51,790 nucleotides of DNA from Planctomycetia bacterium (GTDB lineage: Bacteria > Planctomycetota > Phycisphaerae > Phycisphaerales > SM1A02): positions 1 through 51,790 of the forward strand of contig SXUJ01000162.1 of NCBI GenBank assembly GCA_005790565.1, written 5' to 3'. The position numbers and the translations under genes are program-made. Within the stretch, counting starts at the first letter, position 1, and each line of letters begins with the position of its first letter. The notes under the pieces were generated by a model, which was given only the letters and a program-made list of their open reading frames with translations, made no database searches and was not told the origin of the DNA. This document shows, in pieces, positions 41,654-49,368 of this stretch.

Positions 41654-42930
41654 ATGAACCGAACGCGGTGATGCACGATCTGCTCATCGTGGGCGCTGGC
41701 GCCGCGGGACTGATGGCAGCAATCACCGCCGCGCGCGCTGGGCAACGGGTCTTGCTCCTCGATGGCGCTCGAAAGATCGGCGCCAAGATCTTGGTTGCAG
41801 GTGGCGGTCGTTGCAATGTCACGCACTTCGCCGTGAGTGAGCGAGACTATGCCGGAGCCACACCGCAGCAGATTCGCAAGGTGCTGCAGCGATTCCCGGT
41901 GCGGGAGACGATTGCGTTCTTTCGCGCGCTCGGCGTTGAGTTGAAACAAGAGGACACCGGGAAACTCTTTCCCACCACGGATTCGGCCAAGACAGTTCTC
42001 GAAGCGCTCCTGCGCGGTTGCTCTGAAGCTGGAGTCGCCTTACAGCATCCGGCTCGCGTCGAATGCCTGCGCTTCGATGCGATGCAGATGCATTTCGTCG
42101 CCACAACCGAGACCCTCGCGTTCACCGCGCGACGCGTACTGCTCGCAACCGGAGGCAAGGCACTGCCCAAATCAGGATCAGATGGCGCGGGATTCAGCTT
42201 CGCGACTGCGTTTGGCCACACATTGACTCCGCACATCGTTCCCGCGCTCGCACCCCTGCTACTTCCGGCATCGCACTGGCTTCTCGCGCTCAGCGGGCTC
42301 GCGCTCGATGTCGAACTCTCGCTGATCCTGCCATCCGGCGCGCCTTTCAGATTCCCCGGTCAAGCGAAGTCGCACCTCGTGCGCGGCGCGATGCTCGCCA
42401 CGCATTTCGGCTTGAGCGGACCAGCCGCACTCGACATTTCTCGACATTGGACGCATGCGCGCATGCTCGAACCTCGCACCACCCTGCGCGTGAACTGGTT
42501 GCCGAGGCACCGCGAAGACACACTCGACGCCGTGCTCGTGGCATCCAAAGGCGTGAGCGTCCTCCATGTCCTGCGCGAACTCCTACCCGAGCGATTCGCG
42601 CGGGCGCTCTTGCAAGAGGTTCGCATCGATCCATCCATCACACCGCAACAACTTCCCAGAGAGCGACGACTCTCGCTTGTTCGCGCACTCACGGAGATGC
42701 AACTCGAAGTCATCGGCGATCGCGGATTCACTTATGCCGAAGCCACGGCAGGCGGCGTGCCACTCGGTGAAATCGACCTCTCGACGATGGAATCAAAACT
42801 CCAACGAGGCCTGTATCTCGCCGGTGAGATCCTTGATGTGGACGGCCGCATCGGCGGATTCAATTTTCAGTGGGCGTGGGCAAGTGGATTCACTGCCGGA
42901 AGCTCACAAGCTCGCGCCTCGCGAGCCTAG
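41650..42930 (+). CDS. YhiN/HI0933-family flavoprotein
   Basis: 426 residues from GTG 41650 (overlapping the preceding stop as GTGA); ATG 41671 just before the FAD motif is the alternative. Family signatures are DLLIVGAGAAGLMAAITAAR, KIGAKILVAGGGRCNVTH, GKLFPTTDSAKTVLEAL, LATGGKALPKSGSDGAGF and the C-terminal YAEATAGGVPLGEIDLSTME with GLYLAGEILDVDGRIGGFNF. It is a widespread two-domain FAD protein with no firmly established reaction. Why it is coupled to exported carboxypeptidases is unclear; the link may only be operon packing. Confidence 0.9.
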   Translation: MNEPNAVMHDLLIVGAGAAGLMAAITAARAGQRVLLLDGARKIGAKILVAGGGRCNVTHFAVSERDYAGATPQQIRKVLQRFPVRETIAFFRALGVELKQEDTGKLFPTTDSAKTVLEALLRGCSEAGVALQHPARVECLRFDAMQMHFVATTETLAFTARRVLLATGGKALPKSGSDGAGFSFATAFGHTLTPHIVPALAPLLLPASHWLLALSGLALDVELSLILPSGAPFRFPGQAKSHLVRGAMLATHFGLSGPAALDISRHWTHARMLEPRTTLRVNWLPRHREDTLDAVLVASKGVSVLHVLRELLPERFARALLQEVRIDPSITPQQLPRERRLSLVRALTEMQLEVIGDRGFTYAEATAGGVPLGEIDLSTMESKLQRGLYLAGEILDVDGRIGGFNFQWAWASGFTAGSSQARASRA

Positions 42931-42973
42931 TCAGGCTGGGCGAGCTGTTCGCGCGCTTTCGTGTGCGCGTGAG

Positions 42974-44275
42974 TCATCCGCTCTTGCCAGGAATCGCAAC
43001 GGGCGCTTGCGGGCGTGATCCGAACTCGACGGACTCTGGCATCAGTTCTTCCTGAGAGTGCAGTGCCTGCTCCCAAGTGACTTCCTTGCCGGAGTACGCC
43101 GCCATGCGGCCCATGATTGCCACGAGCGTGCTCTTGGCGACTTGCTCTCCCTCGTTGACAGGAAGGTTGTTGCGGATGGCATTCTGCAGGTCGATGTGTT
43201 CCTGCAAGTATGGTCCAGTCTGCTTGCCACCAAACCTCCAGGGCTTCGGACCCGTGATCGAAGCGGCGCCCGATTGCAACGAGGCGGTTCCTTCGCTGCC
43301 TGTGATGAGTTCCTCGACCTTGCCGTCCGTTCCATCCTGCTGCCGACACATACTCAACACGAAACGATCATTGGGATAGACATACTCCAATCCAAAGTGA
43401 TCAAAGATGTGTCCGTACAACTGCGTGTCCGTGCGCGACTGTCGTCCACCAACACCTCGCACGAGCATGGGGTCCGCCTGCATCACCCACTGCATCACAT
43501 CGAGTTGGTGCACATGCTGCTCGACGATGTGATCGCCCGAAAGCCACGCGTGATACAGCCAGTTGCGCACCTGATTCTCGACATCAGTCTTCGACGCATC
43601 GGGCGCAACATTCCAAAGGCTGCCCATGTTCCAGTAGCAACGCGCGGCCATGACCTTGCCGATGTCGCCACCGTGAATGCGCGCCATCGCCTCGATGTAG
43701 CACTGCTCATGGCGCCGCTGCGTTCCGGCAACGACCTTCAGACCGAGTTCCTTACTTTTCGCTGCGGCGGCGAGGAATCGTCGGATCCCAGGACCATCGA
43801 CCGCGACCGGCTTCTCCGTAAAAACGTGTTTGTGCGCGTCCACCGCAGCTGCGAAGTGAATGGATCGGAAGCCTGGCGGCGTGGCGAGGATGACGAGGTC
43901 GCAGTTGCTTGCGCACACCTGCTTGTAGGCATCGAAACCGGTGAAAACACTTTGCGCGGAAACTTCATGATGCCCCGCTTTGACGAGCCCCTCGTTGGCT
44001 CGGGCAGCTCGTTCGAGGAAGAGATCGCCCAGAGCAACGACCTCCACCTCGTACCCACTCGACTTCCCCGCCTCAATCGCGTTGAACATCGCGCCGGTCC
44101 CGCGACCACCGCACCCGATCACCGCGATGCGCAACTTCATCGGAGCCGCGCCGCCCTCTTGCGCGAGCGCGTTGCGCCCGAGGAACGAGAAGGCGGTTGG
44201 CACGGCAAGAGTCGCTGCAAGCGTCGCACCAATGCCTGTCGTGAAGAATGTCCGGCGGGATGGGTTCATCGTCAT
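42974..44275 (-). CDS. Gfo/Idh/MocA family oxidoreductase with Tat signal
   Basis: 433 residues from ATG 44275, preceded by AAGGAAG at a suitable distance; the ORF track's ATG 44314 also exists and overlaps the preceding stop as ATGA. A twin-arginine signal (NPSRRTFFTTGIGATLAATL) ends near ALAQEGG. The Rossmann motif is RIAVIGCGGRGTGAMFNAIE. The catalytic Lys lies in TEKPVAVDGPGIRRF. Typical of the family are QRRHEQCYIEAM, the downstream WLYHAWLSGDHIVEQHVHQL and, near the C-terminus, GKEVTWEQALHS. It should bind NAD(P) and oxidise or reduce a sugar or cyclitol outside the cytoplasm. Planctomycetes have many such exported paralogues. Confidence 0.9.
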   Translation of the reverse strand: MTMNPSRRTFFTTGIGATLAATLAVPTAFSFLGRNALAQEGGAAPMKLRIAVIGCGGRGTGAMFNAIEAGKSSGYEVEVVALGDLFLERAARANEGLVKAGHHEVSAQSVFTGFDAYKQVCASNCDLVILATPPGFRSIHFAAAVDAHKHVFTEKPVAVDGPGIRRFLAAAAKSKELGLKVVAGTQRRHEQCYIEAMARIHGGDIGKVMAARCYWNMGSLWNVAPDASKTDVENQVRNWLYHAWLSGDHIVEQHVHQLDVMQWVMQADPMLVRGVGGRQSRTDTQLYGHIFDHFGLEYVYPNDRFVLSMCRQQDGTDGKVEELITGSEGTASLQSGAASITGPKPWRFGGKQTGPYLQEHIDLQNAIRNNLPVNEGEQVAKSTLVAIMGRMAAYSGKEVTWEQALHSQEELMPESVEFGSRPQAPVAIPGKSG

Positions 44276-44310
44276 TGCGAGCTTCCTTCTCGTTCGATCG
44301 GTCTCGGGGT

Positions 44311-45117
44311 TCATTCCTTCGTGCGCTGTGGGGCGGTATCACTCACCACGCGAAATCCACAGAACGGCCCATCCGCGAGCCACCAAACGGACTTGGGAAA
44401 CTGGGGATCACTTGCATTCCAATCTTCGGTCGGCGTCAACACGCTCGCGCATCCAACCGAATCGCGCGTGTCTTGAAAAGACCCACCCATCATGCGCGCG
44501 TGCTCGGCGTCGTTCACCCATTCGCCCGCGTTGCCGTAGAGGTCAAAGCATCCGAGTGCGTCTGCTTTCTTTTTCGCACACTTGTGCGTCGTGTCCGGAG
44601 AGTTCTCCACGGTCCATGCGTACTCCGCGATCGAGTCGGCTGGAATCTTCGCCTGTGCGCAGATCAATCGCCATTCGGCCTCGCTTGGAAGTCGTGCGCC
44701 GATACTCGCCTTTGCGCCAATCCACGCCGCGCACTGCGTGGCATTCTTGTGACTCAGGGAAATCGCCGGAAATCCGGCGTGGCCAAATCCGCGATCCGCC
44801 GCGACATAGGGCTTCGTCGGCTTCGTGACCGCCTTGGACGCCTCCGTCGCGGACTTCTCATCGAGCGAGAAGACGAACACATCGAATAGGTCCCACGGAA
44901 TCTCGATCGTCGAAACATACTTCGTTGATCCGTCAGCAGCTGTAAACGGAACAAACTCAAGCTCTCCTGTCCAACCATGGAGGGACACCTTGAATCCTTT
45001 GTTCGTTGCGGCGGAAGGCGACTGCTGCGTCGCTCCCAAAGAAAGCGCCGTCAGCGCGAGGAGTGGAACTCCAAGAGCACGGACGGCGCAAAGGCTGAAA
45101 GAGGTTGCGTCTTGCAC
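44311..45117 (-). CDS. SUMF1 (formylglycine-generating-enzyme fold) family protein, non-canonical
   Basis: 268 residues with a signal peptide (VPLLALTALSLGATQQ). The SUMF1 fold is shown by EIPWDLFDVFVFSLDE, FPAISLSHKNATQCAAWIGA, ARLPSEAEWRLICAQA, ALGCFDLYGNAGEWVND, ARMMGGSFQD and DGPFCGFRVVSDT. True formylglycine-generating enzymes carry a Cys pair shortly after GGSW; here GGSFQDTRDSVGC has only one Cys, displaced, so sulfatase activation is unlikely. Related folds include EgtB and PvdO, and the domain may also be only a binding scaffold. It is 35 bases upstream of the Tat-exported oxidoreductase and probably co-transcribed with it. Confidence 0.83.
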   Translation of the reverse strand: MQDATSFSLCAVRALGVPLLALTALSLGATQQSPSAATNKGFKVSLHGWTGELEFVPFTAADGSTKYVSTIEIPWDLFDVFVFSLDEKSATEASKAVTKPTKPYVAADRGFGHAGFPAISLSHKNATQCAAWIGAKASIGARLPSEAEWRLICAQAKIPADSIAEYAWTVENSPDTTHKCAKKKADALGCFDLYGNAGEWVNDAEHARMMGGSFQDTRDSVGCASVLTPTEDWNASDPQFPKSVWWLADGPFCGFRVVSDTAPQRTKE

Positions 45118-45148
45118 GCGCGCACACTAGCTGAAGTTGATGGAGGAA

Positions 45149-47407
45149 TCAGCCAGTCCAGCCATTGAGAAGCATCGAAATGTCTTCTGCACCGACAGCG
45201 CCGTTCCCGGAAAGGTCTGCGCTCGCATTAGCGGTCCCCCAAGCATTGAGCATGATGGTGAGATCCGCGGCGTTCACAGCGCCATCCGAGTTGAGGTCGC
45301 CAAGCAGCGCATTCGGACAATCGAGGTTAAAGACATGGAAGTCATCGAGGCCCGCCTCGACGACGCTTCCACTATCGAGATCCCGTGCGACGAAGCGAAC
45401 TCGAACTTGCGCGGTTGGGGTGATGAAGTCGCGGACGCGGAATGCCTTGCGAACCCACGCGCCCGCATTGTCGGTGACGAGTTCGAGCTGCACCCAAGTC
45501 ACGCCGTTATCGCCCGAGATCTCCACAGGCATCGAATCAAGGCCCGCCGAGGCGCCTTGGTTGTTGGAGTACCAACGGTGATAGGCGATCATCGGCTCGT
45601 CGTAGCCAAGAAGATTGATGGCGGGGCTGAGGAGCGTTGTCGTTCCGCCATCGACATCCGCCGCACCCACGCCGCCACCCACCGCGCCGTTGCCCGTGAT
45701 CCAACACAGCGTGCCCACGATCGAATGATCCTCCTCGGGCTGCGCGGTGGTTCCGACCGGATCGGCACGGGTCCACTGACCCGCGGTGGCGGTGTCTCCA
45801 GCCACGCCGCCCGTCCAACCGAGATTTGTCTCAAACGCATCAAGCGAGACTTCAATCGAACCCAGTGCGTAGGTCGTGGTCCGGATGTTGAGGTCGGTGG
45901 AGGAATCGCCCGCGTTGTTCGACGCCGTAAAGGTATACGACGCAAGTGTCGTGCAGTCATCAGCCGGAAACACAGCGCGGTAGACGTCTGCGCCGAGCGA
46001 TGTCATCGGAACTTGCACAGCAGATCCATTCGAGCCTGTGATGCTCATCTTGACCGACGACGGATTGATCGATTGTCCCGCACCGGCGAAGACGCGCATG
46101 TCGATGCTGGAGGTTCCGAGCGGACTCACAAAGGTTGGCGCAGTGCCAACGAGTTCAAAGTTTGCAGCGTCCACTTGCAGTCGCCACACAAAGAGCCCAC
46201 GCTCGAGGTCGCTGCCGATGATCGTGCCGCTCGGGAAGTATGGCCAGACATTCCACAAGCCGTTGAAGTTTGCAGCGTCGTTGGCAGGATAGGTATCGAA
46301 GTACGCAACTTCTGGCGGCGCAGTTGCACTGACGCCGAGGTCGAACACTCGCATGCCGGAGCGGTAGTTCGCTTCCAAGAGGAGGTTGCCCCGCGTGAAC
46401 AGGTTGTGACCGATCGATGGATTACCGTTGGTGAACTTGCCCACGAATGTCGGCGCAGTCAGGGACTGCACATTGATGATGATCGTGTCGCAGGTTGTCG
46501 TCGTGTTCCCCTCGTCAAGTTCGTCGTTGATATAGAAGTACTTCAGATCCTCGCTGAGCCAACCTTGATGGCAGTAGCGAGCGCCGGGATAGGTGACGAA
46601 ACCGAGTTGCACGGGCGCGGCCTTATTCGTGACATCCACAATGTAGAGGCCCGTATTCGCATTGCCGCCATTGCCGCCGCCGCAGCAGAATGCGATCTGC
46701 TTGCCGGCGTAGACACCGGTGGTGTATGTGTGCGGGGTCATCTCATGCACATAAACCGACGACCACGCGCCGACATAAGGGGGATTCCCCGGAGTCGTGT
46801 TCAGGTCGTACATGCGAATGCCGTTGGAACCTCCACCAGCGCGAAAAAGTGTTCCACTCACGGTGTCGACCGCGAGCGTGTGCGTCGCGGCGTTGGTGCC
46901 AGTGGGCGTATTGATCGTGCCAAGCACCGTGACGTTGCCCGACGCGTCCAATTGCGACATATCGAAAATCTGGATTCCGCTTCCGCCTTCGGAAGCGCAG
47001 TAGCAGGTCGTGCCGAAAACGCGCATGTCTCGCCAGAGACTTGTAGGGCCGGTGCGAAAGGCTCGAAGCTGCGCGTTCGCCGGATCGGTCACTTCAACCC
47101 ACGCCGTTCCGCTTGAGATTCCGATGATTGCGTACTCGCGACCTGCCGGTGAGATGTATCCCCAACAGCTATTGCCACTCGTCGCCGCCGAGTCGAGCGT
47201 GTTCAAGGGAAACCAACTCTTAAGCGCAACGCCACTGGCCGAAAAGGTTCCACCGGCGACGCCGCCCTCGGACTGTCGGTAAACCGGACCATAGACGGGT
47301 TTCTGGCGATCTAGGGCCTTTCCGTCGCCTTCGTGTGCGAAGGTCGGGATGACGACCATGGCTGCGGCGGCAAGAAGAGTGACGGCGTGGGTGAGGCGAA
47401 CTTTCAT
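45149..47407 (-). CDS. choice-of-anchor B family exported protein with dockerin-like C-terminus
   Basis: 752 residues from ATG 47407 (GGAG 7 bases before it), not the ORF track's 47500. A signal peptide ends IPTFAHEGDG. The choice-of-anchor B region (residues about 45-420) is a beta-propeller-like repeat array: SGNSCWGYISPAGREYAIIG, HEMTPHTYTTGVYAGKQIAF and ARYCHQGWLSEDLKYFYIND. A second beta-rich region resembles an immunoglobulin-like or carbohydrate-binding module. The last 50 residues are two dockerin-like calcium loops, LGDLNSDGAVNAADLTIMLN and ADLSGNGAVGAEDISMLLNG, common ends of planctomycete surface proteins. Adhesion or surface binding is likely; no enzyme motif is seen. Confidence 0.87.
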   Translation of the reverse strand: MKVRLTHAVTLLAAAAMVVIPTFAHEGDGKALDRQKPVYGPVYRQSEGGVAGGTFSASGVALKSWFPLNTLDSAATSGNSCWGYISPAGREYAIIGISSGTAWVEVTDPANAQLRAFRTGPTSLWRDMRVFGTTCYCASEGGSGIQIFDMSQLDASGNVTVLGTINTPTGTNAATHTLAVDTVSGTLFRAGGGSNGIRMYDLNTTPGNPPYVGAWSSVYVHEMTPHTYTTGVYAGKQIAFCCGGGNGGNANTGLYIVDVTNKAAPVQLGFVTYPGARYCHQGWLSEDLKYFYINDELDEGNTTTTCDTIIINVQSLTAPTFVGKFTNGNPSIGHNLFTRGNLLLEANYRSGMRVFDLGVSATAPPEVAYFDTYPANDAANFNGLWNVWPYFPSGTIIGSDLERGLFVWRLQVDAANFELVGTAPTFVSPLGTSSIDMRVFAGAGQSINPSSVKMSITGSNGSAVQVPMTSLGADVYRAVFPADDCTTLASYTFTASNNAGDSSTDLNIRTTTYALGSIEVSLDAFETNLGWTGGVAGDTATAGQWTRADPVGTTAQPEEDHSIVGTLCWITGNGAVGGGVGAADVDGGTTTLLSPAINLLGYDEPMIAYHRWYSNNQGASAGLDSMPVEISGDNGVTWVQLELVTDNAGAWVRKAFRVRDFITPTAQVRVRFVARDLDSGSVVEAGLDDFHVFNLDCPNALLGDLNSDGAVNAADLTIMLNAWGTANASADLSGNGAVGAEDISMLLNGWTG

Positions 47408-47603
47408 GAATGACTCCGAAACAGACTCCCAGACGGGGTGGTTCGAGGAACGATGCCGGCTCCGATGGAGATCTGAGCGAGATACCTTGCCTCGATGCAC
47501 GGGGACTGCATAAATGTATCGGGCACTCGGCGTGATGGAAGGTAAATCGCGATTTCCTCACCTCTTTTTTGGCTCGCGGAGATGTTTGCAATCGCCCACA
47601 GCC

Positions 47604-48908
47604 TCAGTTTTCGACCGGCCGCGTCGTCCCACCGAGCGCGCGAAGGAACGCAACGAGGTCCGCCTTCTCGCCATCACTTAGCCCGAGTGGGCGCAGCACG
47701 GACTCACGATGATGATCGAGCGCGACCGCACCTTCGAGGAGGTCGTAAAACTGCACCACTTCCTCAAGCGTCGCGAACCGGCCATCGTGCATATATGGCG
47801 CGGTGAGTCCAACATTGCGCAAGCTCGGCGTTCGCATCTGCCCCCACGATTCCGGATCGGATTTCAATCCGCGCACAAGCGTTGCCTGCTTTCCGTTTGC
47901 ATCGTCGCTAAACGCGCCCGCTGAACTGAAGGGATCGCTCTTCAACTTCGGAATCGCCGCGTGTCGCCCTCGATCATCCGGCAGTCGACCATCCGCCCCA
48001 GGCAGGCCGAGATTATGAAACTCGCCATCGGTGAACTCCACACCTGAGTGGCATTGATCGCACTTCGCGACTTCATGAAACACGATCCATCCGCGTGCTT
48101 CGGATTCCGTGAGCACCTTCGCCCCGGCGTCGTCCCGCGCACAGACTGCCGTCGCATACTGATCGAAGCGAGAGGGCTGCGCATCGAGTGTTCGTTGGAA
48201 CGCGCCGAGCGACTTCATCATGCGCGAGAAAACTTCGTCGATCGCTTCGCGTCGCGACGGAACGAGCGAATCCCACGCGAGCGAGAGCGCATCGGCGGGA
48301 GCGCCCTCGCGAACTGGACGCGCCTTCTGATTCCAGTCTGGCGGCGGCAGTCCGAGCGGCATCGCGCCGAACGCATTCTCGTATGCAGCAAGCAAGTCCG
48401 GGTCGGCTCGGACAAGCTGCACCGCGCTCACGCGATCGAAGTTCATTTCAACAGCGCTTTCCATCGGCTCGGCGGCCTGCGACCACAGTGTGTCCGCGCG
48501 GCCGTCCCAAGTCTGCCAGCGTTGCCGCGCGCTGCCGAGCACGGTCGGCGTGTTTCGCGTTCCAGTTCCCACGCCAACGGCAACGCGCTTGCCATCCGTA
48601 AACGAACGAGTGGGATCATGGCAAGTCGCACAACTGACCTCCCCACTCGAAGAAAAACGAACATCGCCAAAGAGCATTTTTCCAAACGCGGCGGCACGAT
48701 CGTCATCCGACCAACGATTCGTGCGATCCACGGGCAGCGATGCGCGTTCGAGGAACGGCTCGAGCGACTTCACCAATCGCATGTGTTGAAGCTGTGCCTC
48801 GGTCGGTCGCGAATAAATCGCGATCAAGTAGAACATGCCGAGGCCGCACAGAAAGAGAGGAATCCGGGTGAGCAGATTCGGTCGCTTGAAAGGAGCACTC
48901 GGCATCAT
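47604..48908 (-). CDS. di-heme cytochrome c peroxidase (MauG/CcpA family)
   Basis: 434 residues from ATG 48908 (GAGG 8 bases before it). An N-terminal membrane anchor (IPLFLCGLGMFYLIAIY) holds a periplasmic di-heme domain. Heme motif one is GEVSCATCHDPTRSFTDG and heme motif two is EVAKCDQCHSGVEFTDG. Other family marks are RNTPTVLGSARQRWQTWDGR and MRTPSLRNVGLTAPYMHDGR. The family reduces H2O2 using cytochrome c, or (MauG) oxidises protein side chains to build cofactors. It is third in an operon after the NHL and YtkA-like genes. Covalent heme attachment needs a cytochrome c maturation system, not in this window. Confidence 0.92.
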   Translation of the reverse strand: MMPSAPFKRPNLLTRIPLFLCGLGMFYLIAIYSRPTEAQLQHMRLVKSLEPFLERASLPVDRTNRWSDDDRAAAFGKMLFGDVRFSSSGEVSCATCHDPTRSFTDGKRVAVGVGTGTRNTPTVLGSARQRWQTWDGRADTLWSQAAEPMESAVEMNFDRVSAVQLVRADPDLLAAYENAFGAMPLGLPPPDWNQKARPVREGAPADALSLAWDSLVPSRREAIDEVFSRMMKSLGAFQRTLDAQPSRFDQYATAVCARDDAGAKVLTESEARGWIVFHEVAKCDQCHSGVEFTDGEFHNLGLPGADGRLPDDRGRHAAIPKLKSDPFSSAGAFSDDANGKQATLVRGLKSDPESWGQMRTPSLRNVGLTAPYMHDGRFATLEEVVQFYDLLEGAVALDHHRESVLRPLGLSDGEKADLVAFLRALGGTTRPVEN

Positions 48909-48918
48909 GAAGGCAACC

Positions 48919-49368
48919 TCATGGCATGACATAGAGAAACTGTGTGCGCTCGGTGACCGCACCGATTCTCGCGTCGATCAAGATCGACCATCGACCAGGC
49001 ATGTGAAGCAGCAACCCCTTCGCAAGAAAATGGCCCTCGGCCGTGCGCTGCATTTGGGGCACAACATTCATCCCGTGACCGTGCTCAGGCATTTCCGCGT
49101 CGATGGTGCACCAAGCATCGGATGGGTTGCCTTTGGCATCGGTAATGCGAATCTCAACATCGAAGGGATCCGCTCGCGGAATCGTCCCACCGATGACTCG
49201 CCACTTCACGACATAACTCCCATCCGCGCTCACACCCGACACCCACTCGCCATCGGTGGACGCACCCTCTGGCGAACTCGGCTGCACGCTGCCTCCGCAC
49301 GCGAAGAAAAAGGTCATGGCACACACATGAAGAAAGGGAGAGAAGAGGGGACGCGCACAGCGTTTCAT
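48919..49368 (-). CDS. YtkA/FixH-like lipoprotein
   Basis: 149 residues. The signal has a lipobox ending FFFAC. A compact Ig-like domain includes YVVKWRVIGGTIPRADPFDV, then DAEMPEHGHGMNVVPQMQ and KGLLLHMPGRWSILIDAR. The MPEHGHGM cluster of Met and His is the typical metal-binding, copper-like site of YtkA-like domains. It is coupled by ATGA to the upstream NHL gene and lies 10 bases before the di-heme peroxidase. It may be a copper chaperone or redox partner of that enzyme. Confidence 0.82.
   Translation of the reverse strand: MKRCARPLFSPFLHVCAMTFFFACGGSVQPSSPEGASTDGEWVSGVSADGSYVVKWRVIGGTIPRADPFDVEIRITDAKGNPSDAWCTIDAEMPEHGHGMNVVPQMQRTAEGHFLAKGLLLHMPGRWSILIDARIGAVTERTQFLYVMP

Noticed and set aside
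43058-44476. 472-residue plus-strand ORF
   Set aside because: Antisense to the Gfo/Idh/MocA gene with its intact Tat signal and Rossmann motif.
45137-47116. 659-residue plus-strand ORF
   Set aside because: Antisense to the choice-of-anchor B gene, whose signal peptide and dockerin repeats are clear.
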